From assembly GCA_024697645.1 (NCBI GenBank), contig JAILFH010000109.1, positions 1 to 61,629 on the forward strand: a stretch of 61,629 nucleotides of DNA. The letters run 5' to 3'. The notes under the pieces were generated by a model, which saw only the letters and a program-made list of their open reading frames with translations, had not been told where the DNA came from and did no database searches. The position numbers were made by a program, and so were the translations under genes. Positions 26,835-38,000 of the stretch are shown piece by piece (position 1 is the first letter of the stretch; each line of letters begins with the position of its first letter). The DNA comes from Prevotella sp. (GTDB lineage: Bacteria; Bacteroidota; Bacteroidia; Bacteroidales; Bacteroidaceae).

Positions 26835-27923
26835 TTAATGACGCTGACGGCGAACCGAAACACGTGCAGAAGAGGATGAAGACGCTGAAGTTGACTTGCT
26901 GCGCTTAGTTTTCACGCTACTGTTCTTACTACGGGCAGTTTTCTTAGTCTTCACCTTCTTCGTCTCCTGATCATCATTAGCACTGGCAATGCTATCCAGA
27001 GAGTCTTTCTTCTCACCATCACCCCAAACATGCTTCTCAAAAGCCAGCAACTCAGCCTCAATGCGCTTTTGCTCAGCAGTCATCTTTGTGGAATCACTGC
27101 CGCAAACCTGTGCCAAAGTCTGACCAAGCATATTATTGGTCTTGTAGATATCACCTTTGTACATGTTCAGTGTGAAATAGTCATCAACGCTCATTGTGGC
27201 AGCATTGTTCATGTTGCTAGTCATCATCGTCTGCTTTGCAAGGAACGGAGCCAACTCATCATATTTCACCCAGAACAAAGGTTTCTTCTCAGTGACTCCA
27301 CCCCAATCCTCAACCCAGATGGGGCAAAGGGCAAGTACCTTTGTATGGAAAGTGGATGTTGCCTGGTCGTAATAAGCGCTCTCCTTAATATAATAGGCAG
27401 TCACTTCCTTCGAGGGAATGTCACTATCGTCGAGACGAATTCCACGATCGGTGCGCTCATAGAAAATGCCTTGGTCCTTCAGGAACTGCAGGGGTTTGAT
27501 ACGAGCAGAATCGTTGAACACTTCATTACCATCGAGACGATACTCGTAGGCATTGATGCCACCATTCTTCGAACCACGCATCATCAACTTGAACATGTAG
27601 GTGAAGAGATTCATCTGAGTACCCACTGGCTCTTTCGGATAATAGAGACCAGCATTGGCATCTTCCGAAAGATCTATTTCACGATAGATATCTCTACGCC
27701 ATACCACATCTTCTGACATGACAGCCTGCGTGGGGAACGAAAGTTGCGCACGCGTTGTCATTGTATTGGCATTTGACTTCTGAGCCGTCTGCTGTTTCTG
27801 CGCCTGCTGATTGCGACGTTGCTGCGGCTGAGCGAGAACGGTCATTGTCATCAAGGAACAAAGGAACAAGGTCAGTAACCTCGCCGTCATGTTTGTCCTT
27901 CTTCTATTCATTCGTCTTTCCAT
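26835..27923 (-). CDS. gldN: Type IX secretion ring protein GldN/PorN
   Basis: The 362-residue protein has a signal peptide (MTARLLTLFLCSLMTMTVLAQ) and the GldN core: VVWRRDIYREIDLSEDANAGLYYPKEP, LFTYMFKLMMRGSKNGGINAYEYRLDGNEVF, and EDWGGVTEKKPLFWVKYDELAPFLA. PorN forms the periplasmic ring with the lipoprotein PorK and contacts PorM. The ends are low complexity: a Gln/Arg-rich stretch after the signal peptide and a Ser/Lys/Arg-rich tail (about 310-362). Start could be Met 1, 5 or 12. The gene starts 69 nt after gldM. Confidence 0.93.
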   Translation of the reverse strand: MERRMNRRRTNMTARLLTLFLCSLMTMTVLAQPQQRRNQQAQKQQTAQKSNANTMTTRAQLSFPTQAVMSEDVVWRRDIYREIDLSEDANAGLYYPKEPVGTQMNLFTYMFKLMMRGSKNGGINAYEYRLDGNEVFNDSARIKPLQFLKDQGIFYERTDRGIRLDDSDIPSKEVTAYYIKESAYYDQATSTFHTKVLALCPIWVEDWGGVTEKKPLFWVKYDELAPFLAKQTMMTSNMNNAATMSVDDYFTLNMYKGDIYKTNNMLGQTLAQVCGSDSTKMTAEQKRIEAELLAFEKHVWGDGEKKDSLDSIASANDDQETKKVKTKKTARSKNSSVKTKRSKSTSASSSSSARVSVRRQRH

Positions 27924-27992
27924 ATTCTATTGTTAATTCTTATTCTTCTATTTTCGCTACCAAAATGGTTCAATATTAAGTGAAATACTTGA

Positions 27993-29546
27993 TTACTTCA
28001 CAATAAACTCCATTGCTCCAGGCAGTGTACGCTGTATGCCATCAGGTCCAATAGCCTTTACACCACGCACATAGAATCGCTTGTTACGAGAAAGTCGACG
28101 GAATGTCTCCTTCTGGCGATGAGAGAACGATGCTCCTTCTGAGGCAATAGGGATCGAGTTACCCATTTCATCAAAGAATACCGTCTCGAAACTCAGCACC
28201 TTAAACGGAATATCAAGCAAACCGTCGTCAATGGCAGCATGCAACTGTCCCATAGCAACGAGTGAAGCCTTTGGCATATTTCCACCTTTGAAGCGATCGC
28301 TGCCCACCATAACATAAGGAGTAGGATCAGGCAATTTACGTACCTTAAATGAAACCTGTGCCATCTGGCGAGATTTTCCCTTATCGTTAGCCGTCACCGT
28401 GAAAACAACATCCTTGCCCACCTGTCCAGGTGTGGCTACATAATGTCCAGCACCTTTTGCCGTGAGGCTTCCACCGCTCATACTTACAGAAACGGCATTA
28501 GCAGGAACACCAGGAACACTCACGCTTATCGGATTCTGGAATCCAGCATAAAGAACGTTCATCAAGTCGGCTGCAACAGTAGCACCAGTTGGAGCAGGAA
28601 TCACCGTATACTTCTGGAGGAAATCACGGCGCATGGTCTCACCTGCAGCATTTCGAGTAATCAGATAACCACTGAAGGAATGTTCGCCTACGCTACCAGC
28701 CGTAAACGAGTATTTACCTTTCGGGTTAATCTTTGTACCATTCACATAGATTTCTGGCTGCATGGTCGTATCCACTGCTGCCATCACAATGTCCGCATTG
28801 AACACCTCACCTGGGTAAAGCGTGGTCTTCTCTGGAATGACAAAGGCATCGAGTTTATTCACACGAATATCCTTTACGTCGATATTTGAAACGAGCGTGT
28901 GCAGCACTTCACCTTCTGCATAACGTACATCACTCTGCAACTTTGACAACAACGTGATTGATGCTGCCACAGGCATATCTTCAAACATGTACTCCTGCCA
29001 GTTCTTGCCTAATGCCTTCTGCGATTTAGGCACTTCCGTAGTGAGGTTAGATGCTATAATCTCCTGCTGTTTCGGATCACCTACCATCTTCAGGATGCGT
29101 TCACGATAGGAATTGATCATTTCGAAGAGGTGCTTGCCCTTGCCTGTGCCAGGGGCCAGCATAATCTGGCTAGCAGCCTCGAGGTCATCCTTTGCCTTGA
29201 TATTATTCAAATCTGCATCACTGCCATCGGCTTCTCTGACAATGGCTTCCTTCAGTTCCTGGGCAAAATTATAGAGTGAGTCGCTCATCATTTTCACCGA
29301 CTGCGACTTCTCAAACCATTGGCGAACCTTTTCAGGATTCTGCTTCATCTGCTCTGCAAATGTGCTATAGATGGCAGCATTCTCCTTCGCCGAGTTCTTT
29401 GTCGTACGCCCAAGGCTCTCTTCAACGACAGTGAAGCCGTTGAGCACCTCGTTGGAAACGTTCAGTGCCAACATCGCCATCAACACCACATACATGAGGT
29501 TGATCATCTTCTGGCGAGGCGATACGTAATTCCTTTTAATTGCCAT
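27993..29546 (-). CDS. gldM: Type IX secretion motor protein GldM/PorM
   Basis: The 517-residue protein starts MAIKRNYVSPRQKMINLMYVVLMAMLALNVS, the single N-terminal membrane helix of GldM that inserts in the GldL bundle, followed by four periplasmic domains (D1 helical, about 36-220; D2-D4 beta-rich, with FVIPEKTTLYPGEVFNADIV, PISVSVPGVPANAVSVSMSG and TPYVMVGSDRFKGGNMPK). GldL-GldM is the proton-driven rotary motor of the type IX system and transmits energy to the PorK-PorN ring. The length matches the family. It starts 85 nt after gldL. Confidence 0.95.
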   Translation of the reverse strand: MAIKRNYVSPRQKMINLMYVVLMAMLALNVSNEVLNGFTVVEESLGRTTKNSAKENAAIYSTFAEQMKQNPEKVRQWFEKSQSVKMMSDSLYNFAQELKEAIVREADGSDADLNNIKAKDDLEAASQIMLAPGTGKGKHLFEMINSYRERILKMVGDPKQQEIIASNLTTEVPKSQKALGKNWQEYMFEDMPVAASITLLSKLQSDVRYAEGEVLHTLVSNIDVKDIRVNKLDAFVIPEKTTLYPGEVFNADIVMAAVDTTMQPEIYVNGTKINPKGKYSFTAGSVGEHSFSGYLITRNAAGETMRRDFLQKYTVIPAPTGATVAADLMNVLYAGFQNPISVSVPGVPANAVSVSMSGGSLTAKGAGHYVATPGQVGKDVVFTVTANDKGKSRQMAQVSFKVRKLPDPTPYVMVGSDRFKGGNMPKASLVAMGQLHAAIDDGLLDIPFKVLSFETVFFDEMGNSIPIASEGASFSHRQKETFRRLSRNKRFYVRGVKAIGPDGIQRTLPGAMEFIVK

Positions 29547-29631
29547 TTATTCTTAGTTTATAGTTGATAGTGAGTCGTGAATAGTTAACATTTTGATTCC
29601 ACTATAGAATCATTTAGAAACTATTCGTTCA

Positions 29632-30558
29632 TCACTGTTCACTGTCGTTCATTAAAGGCTTAGCAGCGGCAGGCATATTCACCGTCATAGCCTCAATCAT
29701 ACGGGTATAGATCTTATTCAGTTCTGCAATCTGCTGAGCCATCTTACGACTCTGCTCATTAATCTCGTCAATGGTGCCGATTTGCTGGCTAGCGCCCTTA
29801 AGTTGCATCTCATAGACCTTGCAAATGCCAGTGAGCGTACGGTTCAAGTTCTCCATCTCCTCAGAGTCACGTGTCAGACGCTGGCTCTGCTCGCTCACCT
29901 TCTGCAACATCTCTGTCAACTTGTTCAGTTCTTCGACATAGTTGCCCTGGGCTTCTGCCATATCAGGAGTCTTCTCCTGCTGCTGACCAATCCAGGTTCC
30001 GCCACCTACGACACCAGTACCACCTGTAACCAAAGTACCACCTTCGCCTACAGCAGCCTGTTCGCCTTCAGCAACAACTCCTTCACCACCGGAAACGCCA
30101 CCACCAATAATGATGGTTCCGCCACCTCCGCCAACGATTCCTCCGCCGCCAGCATAGCCACCACCACTATAAGCAGCAGCAGTACCCATACCAGCACCTT
30201 CGACAGAAACGCCTTCACCATGAGCAATAGGCTCACCGCCTTCGCCAGCAGTAAATCCGTCTTCACCATTGACTACTGCTGCTCCATTCATATCTACATG
30301 AGTTGGCAATTCGCGACCATCAGCAGTCTTGTCGAACGGACGGTCAAAACCAGAGATGAAGAACACCAGCACCTCAGTTCCCATACCAAGGAACAACCAG
30401 AAGTTGGCTCCAGGCATGTGGGTTAGTTTGAACAGAGCACCCAGAATCACGATTGAGGCACCCCAACTATAGGCGTAGTTCATGAACGTCTGTCCAGGAA
30501 CACTGTCCAACCACTTCTGTAAGCGGTAGATCACATTATACTTGCTATACTGTGTCAT
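29632..30558 (-). CDS. gldL: Type IX secretion motor protein GldL/PorL with glycine-rich linker
   Basis: The 308-residue protein has two N-terminal membrane helices (FMNYAYSWGASIVILGALFKLTHMPG and FWLFLGMGTEVLVFFISGF). The first carries the HMPG motif, and the second the conserved Glu (GTEVL) thought to take part in proton translocation. A cytoplasmic coiled coil follows (about 200-308, NYVEELNKLTEMLQKVSEQ). Between them lies a stretch of about 95 residues that is mostly glycine (GGGYAGGGGIVGGGGG), a lineage-specific insertion. It forms the motor with GldM. Confidence 0.93.
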   Translation of the reverse strand: MTQYSKYNVIYRLQKWLDSVPGQTFMNYAYSWGASIVILGALFKLTHMPGANFWLFLGMGTEVLVFFISGFDRPFDKTADGRELPTHVDMNGAAVVNGEDGFTAGEGGEPIAHGEGVSVEGAGMGTAAAYSGGGYAGGGGIVGGGGGTIIIGGGVSGGEGVVAEGEQAAVGEGGTLVTGGTGVVGGGTWIGQQQEKTPDMAEAQGNYVEELNKLTEMLQKVSEQSQRLTRDSEEMENLNRTLTGICKVYEMQLKGASQQIGTIDEINEQSRKMAQQIAELNKIYTRMIEAMTVNMPAAAKPLMNDSEQ

Positions 30559-30662
30559 CTTTCTATTTCAATTTACTTGTTTCCGACTTATATTTCTTTT
30601 CGCCTTACCGTCATTCCGTTCTCCTATACATATAGAAGGCTAGTTGGTCAGGCATCCTTTCG

Positions 30663-32195
30663 TTACTTCTTCTTTCTTTTCTTTCCACCACTCTTACCTT
30701 TGGCCTTGTCACTAGTTGTATTTGCCAAAGAGCGCACACAGCGGAAACCAATGTAGGAACGAGGCTGATTCTGATATTCCCATGTACGCCAAGCCGAACG
30801 GATATAACTTTCAGGATCTTTCCATGAACCGCCTCTCACACTCTTCTTCTTCAGTTTATAAGGATCTTCAAGTGCTGCCTTGTAATCCAACTGAGGATTC
30901 AGGTCGTTCATAGCATCCACGCCAGCCTCTGTATAAATGGTCGAGGTCCATTCGGCAACGTTTCCAGCCATGTCGAACAATCCATTCGTATTGGTACCAT
31001 AGATGCCCACCTTGCTGGTAATCAGGTTTCCGTCCTTTGTATAATTACCACGATCGGGTTTGAAATTAGCAAAGAAACAACCTTCACCACTCTTCACCTG
31101 CTCATTCTCCCAGGGGAATTCCGTCTGATCCTTACCACGTGCGGCAAACTCCCATTCTGCTTCTGTCGGAAGGCGATAGCGCTGCACATAACGAGCCTCA
31201 GCGCCCAGACCCTTCAGCAAATATTCCGTACGCCAAGCACAGAAAGCATTGGCCTGTTCCCATGTCACACCAACTACAGGGTAGTCGTTGTAGGCAGGAT
31301 TCGAGAAATAGTTGCGCAGATAAACCTCATTGTCTGAGTTCTGGAAATCATTTACCCAACAAGTTGTGTCTGGATAGATATTCACGATATAGGTATTCAG
31401 GAAGTCCCAAGGTCCTGACAGTTCGCGATTCAGTGTCTCACGGACAATACGACCTTCATCGTCAATGTAGGCAGTATCTTTCGAAATCATTACTTTTTCG
31501 TTCGGATCTACAACGACATCAGTATTCAGATTGCGCTCTGCGGCATTCATACGATTACGACGCAGGGCTGCCGTCGTATAGTCATAAACCTCGTAGCGAT
31601 AGTTCATCTGTGAATAATCCAGCAACTTTTCACCTGTAACGGGATTTGTCACATAAAGGCTCTCAATGGCACGTTCCTCATCCTCATTGGGCTTACGTGG
31701 AAGAGGCTTCTTCCAATTCAGATGGGGAGTCACCTCCTCACCTTTCTCTTCGGTGATCATATAAGTTTCGTCGCCACCATAGTTAGGATCGGCTAAACGA
31801 GTGCGAAGAATAGAGTCGCGCACCCAGAAGACAAACTGCTTGTACTGTGAGTTTGTTACTTCGGTCTCATCCATCCAGAATCCATCTACAGAGATATCCC
31901 TCACTGGAGTTTTCTTTCCCCAGAGTGAATCCTGTTCCTCGATACCCATGCGCAACCAGCCGCGACCAATCTTAGTCATGCCGTAAGGCGACGGCTCACT
32001 AAATACGCGTCCGCCTACGCCAACAACCTCACCGCCTTTACCTGACGACGACGCTGTTTTTGCACTCATACAGCCCACCAAGGCCAGAGTGACAAAGCAA
32101 CAAAGTAACAAAACTGTCAGTTTTGCTGCTCCATTGCCTACTATCAATCTTTTCTTTGCCATATTCATTTTATATATTCTTTCCTTCATTTTCAT
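30663..32195 (-). CDS. gldK: Type IX secretion lipoprotein GldK/PorK
   Basis: The 510-residue lipoprotein has the lipobox LVGC (CCFVTLALVGCMSA) and a formylglycine-generating-enzyme-like (SUMF1/FGE) fold: DGFWMDETEVTNSQYKQFVFWV, VVGVTWEQANAFCAWR, RLPTEAEWEFAARG, GLFDMAGNVAEWTSTIY and SVRGGSWKDPESYIRSAWRT. It forms the outer-membrane-attached ring with PorN. Its ATG overlaps the porP stop by one base (TAATG), indicating translational coupling; Met codons at positions 3, 10 and 12 are alternative starts nearer the signal peptide. The tail is Lys-rich (KGKSGGKKRKKK). Confidence 0.94.
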   Translation of the reverse strand: MKMKERIYKMNMAKKRLIVGNGAAKLTVLLLCCFVTLALVGCMSAKTASSSGKGGEVVGVGGRVFSEPSPYGMTKIGRGWLRMGIEEQDSLWGKKTPVRDISVDGFWMDETEVTNSQYKQFVFWVRDSILRTRLADPNYGGDETYMITEEKGEEVTPHLNWKKPLPRKPNEDEERAIESLYVTNPVTGEKLLDYSQMNYRYEVYDYTTAALRRNRMNAAERNLNTDVVVDPNEKVMISKDTAYIDDEGRIVRETLNRELSGPWDFLNTYIVNIYPDTTCWVNDFQNSDNEVYLRNYFSNPAYNDYPVVGVTWEQANAFCAWRTEYLLKGLGAEARYVQRYRLPTEAEWEFAARGKDQTEFPWENEQVKSGEGCFFANFKPDRGNYTKDGNLITSKVGIYGTNTNGLFDMAGNVAEWTSTIYTEAGVDAMNDLNPQLDYKAALEDPYKLKKKSVRGGSWKDPESYIRSAWRTWEYQNQPRSYIGFRCVRSLANTTSDKAKGKSGGKKRKKK

Positions 32196-33127
32196 TAGAG
32201 AATTCGTACGCTCTGGTGACGATTCTTCCCCTTCTTCACCAGATTGATATCTTGCTGATAGCCCACATACAATTCGTGAGAACCGTTGGCAGGATTGATG
32301 GCCGACGTATAGAATTCGTAACTATAACCGACCAAAATACCATGAATGCTACCACCTACAAGCAACGTCACCGACGTTTTAGGGCTGTAAGTTGCACCCA
32401 GATACATCATTTTCTTATCATTCTTATATGTCAGGCGACCTGTCACATCAGCGCGCCAAGCCACCATATCTGTCCTCACGAGAAAAGAGGGCTGCACTGA
32501 TAAAAACGGATTTCTTAACTGAATATTGTATCCGCCCGTCAAATAATATGTACGATCGACCTGAATTTCGTTTCTTTCACCCAGATGAACAAGCGGTGCT
32601 GTCAGGTGAGTCGCCGAGATTCCCGCATATAATGGTCCCCTCAAATAATAGAGGCCTGCAGACATGTCGAGGGCACTTCCCTCGCCAGTAGCAAAAGCAT
32701 CGTCATTAGAGTCTTCAAGGTCCAGTTCACTTGTGTCGAGGCTTTCACTCAACAAGCCTGCCTGAACACCTACGCTCATCATACCACCAAACAACTTAAA
32801 CTTTGCTGCATACATGGCTTGCAAACGCTGGTGCGAGAATAGTCCAATCTTATCGTTCATCAGCATAATACCGGCACCTTGATACATTTTCATCCCATAG
32901 AACGGAATATCCGCTGAGGCATATGCAGTCTGTGGATTCCGCCTGAATCCAGCAAGTTCCAGCGCATAGGCTGCTGTCACGTTCAGCACTGCCCGCTTAC
33001 CAACAGCAGCAGGATTAAACGATGTCTCCATGTCATAGTAATGACTAAACAGAGGATCGTATTGCGCACGAACCCCTGTGCTGGCCATCGCCAACAGCAC
33101 TAATATCACTAATTTGCGTTTAAACAC
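32195..33127 (-). CDS. porP: PorP/SprF family type IX secretion outer-membrane protein
   Basis: The 310-residue protein has a signal peptide (FKRKLVILVLLAMASTGVRAQ) followed by the PorP/SprF start YDPLFSHYYDMETSFNPAAVG, and barrel strands through to YSYEFYTSAINPANGSHELYVGY. PorP links the PorKLMN complex to the outer membrane and surface attachment components. The start is placed at the GTG at 33127, which gives a normal signal peptide; the next in-frame ATG is at 33259 and would add 44 hydrophobic residues and cross a promoter-like TATTTTTTG (33148-33156). Confidence in the family is high, in the exact start moderate. First gene of porP-gldKLMN. Confidence 0.85.
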   Translation of the reverse strand: MFKRKLVILVLLAMASTGVRAQYDPLFSHYYDMETSFNPAAVGKRAVLNVTAAYALELAGFRRNPQTAYASADIPFYGMKMYQGAGIMLMNDKIGLFSHQRLQAMYAAKFKLFGGMMSVGVQAGLLSESLDTSELDLEDSNDDAFATGEGSALDMSAGLYYLRGPLYAGISATHLTAPLVHLGERNEIQVDRTYYLTGGYNIQLRNPFLSVQPSFLVRTDMVAWRADVTGRLTYKNDKKMMYLGATYSPKTSVTLLVGGSIHGILVGYSYEFYTSAINPANGSHELYVGYQQDINLVKKGKNRHQSVRIL

Positions 33128-33386
33128 GTATTTATAACGTCTATTTGCAAAAAATATTGTATGAACTAATAAAAATACAATTAAAAATAAGGTGTAAGAG
33201 AGTTTACTCCTGAGATAAATGGTACTAACCAACAGCCCCAAATTAGAATCTCCTATCATTTTATGCTACTATTTTCATAATCGAAGAGTAATCTGTTTGA
33301 AATTAAAAAACATCTCCCATTTTCATCACTTTTCTCCGTTTTCTTACTTTTTTCGTATCAATTTGCTAAATTTTTAGTCGTTTTTC

Positions 33387-33417
33387 TTTCACGTTTAAAT
33401 AAAATTCTATAATTTTG
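33387..33417 (+). promoter_or_regulatory. Promoter of the secreted-protein operon
   Basis: TTTC (33387-33390) is followed after 19 nt by TAATTTTG (33410-33417), then C. It predicts a leader of about 85 nt, very A/T-rich, before the ATG at 33511. The divergent gap 33128-33386 shows only the weak porP -7 described there. Confidence 0.6.
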
Positions 33418-33510
33418 CAATTTATATATTAATTCATTGACTCTATTTTAGAGAAGCAAATACATAATAAAATAATAAATAATATAATAAAAGAACAAAA
33501 TTTTAAACTC

Positions 33511-35022
33511 ATGAGAAAATTTCTACTTTGGATGGTGGCGATGATAGCATGTCCTTTGCTAACTTTCGCCGAGAATGAAACGTATGAACTAGTCACTGAT
33601 GCGAGTGCATTGGCAAATGGCGACGAAGTGTTAATAGTTTATGTTAACGGCAGCACCATTAAGGCGATGGGTGGCAGTTATAATGGATCAAACTACCGTA
33701 GTGGTGTTTCTGTCAGTATTGAGAACGAGACTATCACATTAGATGCTACTAATACAAATGTGTCCCGTTTTACACTTGGAGGTAGTTCAGGTTCGTGGAC
33801 ACTTTATTCAAATACCAACACTGAAGGATATTTGACAAGAAGTAGTAGTACTTTAACTACTACAACAACTACCAGCACTAATAGTTATTGGTCTATTTCT
33901 ATTAACAATAATGCTGCTTCTATCGTTTCTACGGGCAGTTCTAGCAGATATATTTATTGGCAAGGTTCCTACTTTTCTTTAAATAGAAGTTCCAATAATT
34001 ACATACGAATTTTCAAGAAGAAAATAACTGTTGACACTCCTGTCTTTTCTCTTGCCGAAGGTGAATATGATGAAGAGCAAACGGTAAAACTCTCTACGAC
34101 AACCGAAGGGGCTACTATTTATTATACAACCGATGGGACTACACCTACTACAAGTAGCACAAAATACACAGGTGCAATTACTCTTGGTAATGGAACGACA
34201 ACTATTAATGCCATTGCAGTTCTTAATGATGTGAGCAGTGAGGTTGCAACTGCTACTTATGTAATCAAAATAGATACTGAAGCATTCTATCTTGTCACCG
34301 ATGCAAGCAAATTAGTTGCAAACGATACAATTATTCTTGTCTATGGTACAAATAGTAGATCTTTAGGCGCTCAACTTGACGAAGGCAACCGAGCATGCAC
34401 AAGCGTTACAATCACAACCGACAGCATCGTTTTGACTAAAAAGGATACATCCGTAACGCGCATTTGCCTTGGTGGAAGTTCAAGCGCACGTACCTTCTAT
34501 ACTCTCAACAATACTGAAGGTTACCTCTTTAATAGCGGTGCCGATGGCTATCTGAACACCCAAGATGCTGCTGGCGATTATGCAAAGGCTACTATCTCTA
34601 TTGCAGAAAGCGGCGATGCAACAATTACTTTCGCATCAGAAGGTAGCAATAAGTTGCTTGCACATTATCTTAATCCAGACGCTGGTCCTGGTGGTGATGA
34701 TGTCAATCCTCCAATTGTTGGAGCAAAGCCCATTCTTGGGGCACCCGTAGCAAACAGTTCTGTTGTAGAATGCTTTACCTTCATTGATGAAATCAACGAA
34801 GACGCTGGTTACCACTATGTGCAGATATATAAGAAGAAAAGTAATGTGAAAGACATCAACATGGATGGTGTCTGGAGCATTGCCGATGTAACTGCTCTTG
34901 TCAACCAGATTCTTGGTAAAGAGCAGGAAAACTGTGACGTAGAGGCCTGTGACGTGAACAAAGACGGCAGCATAACAATCGCTGACGTCACCGCACTGGT
35001 CAATATCCTTCTTGGAAAATAA
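33511..35022 (+). CDS. Secreted repeat protein ending in a dockerin-like module
   Basis: The 503-residue protein has a signal peptide (MRKFLLWMVAMIACPLLTFA). Two copies of an unnamed domain follow: about 24-172 (TYELVTDASALANGDEVLIV to YIRIFKKK) and about 257-447 (FYLVTDASKLVANDTIILVY to YVQIYKKK). Between them is a chitobiase C-terminal-like module (about 175-250, ATIYYTTDGTTPTT). The C terminus (447-503) has two dockerin type I loops, DINMDGVWSIAD and DVNKDGSITIAD, each followed by VTALVNxxLGK. There is no catalytic motif I recognise; a binding or scaffold role is likely. The next gene starts 32 nt later. Confidence 0.82.
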   Translation: MRKFLLWMVAMIACPLLTFAENETYELVTDASALANGDEVLIVYVNGSTIKAMGGSYNGSNYRSGVSVSIENETITLDATNTNVSRFTLGGSSGSWTLYSNTNTEGYLTRSSSTLTTTTTTSTNSYWSISINNNAASIVSTGSSSRYIYWQGSYFSLNRSSNNYIRIFKKKITVDTPVFSLAEGEYDEEQTVKLSTTTEGATIYYTTDGTTPTTSSTKYTGAITLGNGTTTINAIAVLNDVSSEVATATYVIKIDTEAFYLVTDASKLVANDTIILVYGTNSRSLGAQLDEGNRACTSVTITTDSIVLTKKDTSVTRICLGGSSSARTFYTLNNTEGYLFNSGADGYLNTQDAAGDYAKATISIAESGDATITFASEGSNKLLAHYLNPDAGPGGDDVNPPIVGAKPILGAPVANSSVVECFTFIDEINEDAGYHYVQIYKKKSNVKDINMDGVWSIADVTALVNQILGKEQENCDVEACDVNKDGSITIADVTALVNILLGK

Positions 35023-35054
35023 TTTATCAATAACAATCATCAATTATCAAACAT

Positions 35055-38000
35055 ATGAAACGTCTATTTTTATTTATATCCGCAATGCTATTTGCTGCTA
35101 TCACAGTTAGTGCTCAGCAAATAAGCAAGGAAGTGGCTATGCAAAAGGCAACAGCATTTGCCAACAAAGCCAATCCTCACATGAAGCAAATGCTTAATCT
35201 GGCTTATAAGGCAGAAAAACCTGCAACAGCATTAACTAATCAAGATGATGCCTATCTTTATGTATTTAACAAAGGTTTCAACCAAGGATTTGTTATTGTA
35301 AGTGGAGACGAGCGTTGCAACGAAATTCTTGGTTACTGCGACCACGGTTCATTCGACCCTAATAATCTTCCTCCAAACTTTAAATATTTCTTAGAGGAAT
35401 ATGAGAGGGAAATCAAGTATATGCAGGAACACAACATCCAGCCAAAAGCCAAAGCCTCAACTACAAAAGAAAACCTCGGCTATTTGATTAAGACAAAATG
35501 GGACCAAAGCAATCCTTATAATTATTATTTGAGTGGTTGTTATACAGGTTGTGTTGCTACCGCTATGGCGCAAATAATGTATTACTGGCAATGGCCTGAG
35601 GATGCAACCACAACAATTCCTGCCTATTATGTTAGCGGAAACTCACTTTCAGGTAGTTCGCTTTCTCCCATTACCTTCGAATGGTCTAAGATGCAACTTA
35701 CCTACAACTATGGTGATTACGATGATGACCACGCCGTAGCACGCCTAATGCAATATGCTGGACACGCTGTCAAAATGCAATATTCTACTTCTGGTTCAGG
35801 TGCTTACGAGAAAGACATCATTAATGCAATGACAAACTATTTCGGCTATCCGAACGACGAGAAACTTATCTATCGTTCTGGCCTTTCTTCTACAGAATGG
35901 GCTGACACCATCTATGCAAACCTTGTAGAAGAAATTCCCCTTATTATGTGTGGAAGTAATTCTGATGGTGGTCACTGCTTTATTTGCGATGGATATAAAG
36001 ATGGTAAATACCATATCAACTGGGGATGGAGTGGAAGTTATGATGGTTATTTCGATTTAGAGGTGATGACTCCAGAAGGAACTGGCAGTGGAGCATCTGG
36101 TACCGATGGATTCACAAGCAATCGTTCTATTGTAACACGTATCCACAATCCCAGTAAAATTATCCCAGAAACTGCTTCTGACAGCATTCCCATTTCAGCA
36201 GAAACCATACGTCTTCTTGCAGGAACTCAGTCACTTACTCGTGATAACCGAGTTGATTATGTTAGTGGTGACTTACGCTACTTCATCCCTGTAACAGCCA
36301 ACTTCACTGATAGTACACGAGTCGACACACTGATTACTGGACTTGGATATTATGACGATTACGACAATCTGTTAGGTGTATATGGCGCTCGTTATAGGCT
36401 CTTCGACATTTATGGAGGAACTTATTCTGATGATATAGGCAGTTTTGGTGCTGAGTTACCCTATGGTACTTACAAACTCTATCCCGTCTATGGCGACATA
36501 GCCAATAATCAATGGAGAAAGATCAATGGAACTACCAACAGATATTTCCAGGCTGATGTGTCAACTGACGGAAAGACTATTACCTTCAAACCTTCTAGAG
36601 GAATTTCTGTTGAGATTAAAGAAACCTCAAGTAGTAGTTGGGGTAGTACGTCCTACACTCATAAGATGACCGTAACGAATACTGGTTCCGAAGAATATTC
36701 TGGCGGACTCTATATCTATGATGAGGGATATATCACTGGAGAAGTTACGATTGACAATCTGGCTGTTGGTGCAAGCCAAACTGAAGACATAACGGATTAT
36801 CTTGGAAAAATCACACAAACCTCTCAGGGAGCAAGTCTTAATTCTGGAGGATCAAGTCTTAGCAATCTTGAAGTTATGGTGATGAACAGTCTTTACTTCA
36901 CTGATGGTCTGTGGGACAACATTACCGATCTCGTTGGCCTTTACAACTTCTGGACTGAAAACGAATGGGATGGAAACAACCATTTAGGAAACTCGGTGAA
37001 ATTCAGTGTTGAATTGGCTAACTATGGTTACAATTCTTCTTCACAGAATGTAAAAGTCACAATCTTCCCAAAAGGCACCAGTGTATCAAAAGGCACCAGC
37101 AAAACTCAAAGTCTAACTCTTGACAAGTACTCTATGGGAACTGCAGAATTCGAATTCACAGACATTCCCTACGGCAAGGAATATGACATCGAAATTCAAT
37201 ACTCTTCATTCGGCGAGACCGTTGCCGATACTTTGAGTACTTACGATTACGGAATTAATCCTATCAAGGGAATAGTAGTCTATGGAGAAGAAACCTACCA
37301 AATGTGGGCTGATGCTGATGCTTCTTCATGGGAGACTATACCCGCTGATGTCTATTACGTAGACGCCCGCAATTCTGAAAAAGCCTCATCAATTGTGCCG
37401 GGAACAAATCCCAACACAATCTATATTCTTGCTTCTGGCTCGTCAATCACCACCAATCTTGAAGGTAAGAACGTGATAATTGGCACCACCTGTTCTGAAC
37501 TGAATCTAGAGGACGGCTATGGTTTCTACACGCCAATTGACTTTACAGCAACAAAGGCAAACTACAAGCGCACTTTCACCAATGGCAATGATGGTTCAAA
37601 AGCCAATTGGGAAACTCTGGTTCTACCGTTCGATGTAACTAGTGTGACCAAGGACGACGGTACAGCCATCAGTTGGTTTACTGATAAGACAGAGCACGGA
37701 AAAAATTTCTGGGTTTATGGTTTCTCGTCTGAAGATGCTGATAATACCGTTGTATTTAGTTTCCCAACCTCAACCACTACTCTCGCAGGTGAAACTCCTT
37801 ATATCATCACCGTTCCCGCACAGAGTTCGAAGTGGGCTGACAAGTGGGTTCTCACTGGTAAGGAACTCACCTTCTCTGGTGAAAATGTCAATCTGAGCGC
37901 TTCCTATAAGTTTACAACGTGCATGGATGCAAGTCAGAAGTATGATTTCATCGGACGAACCTATCCAGCAGAACGCAATATGATTTACTTCATGAATGAA

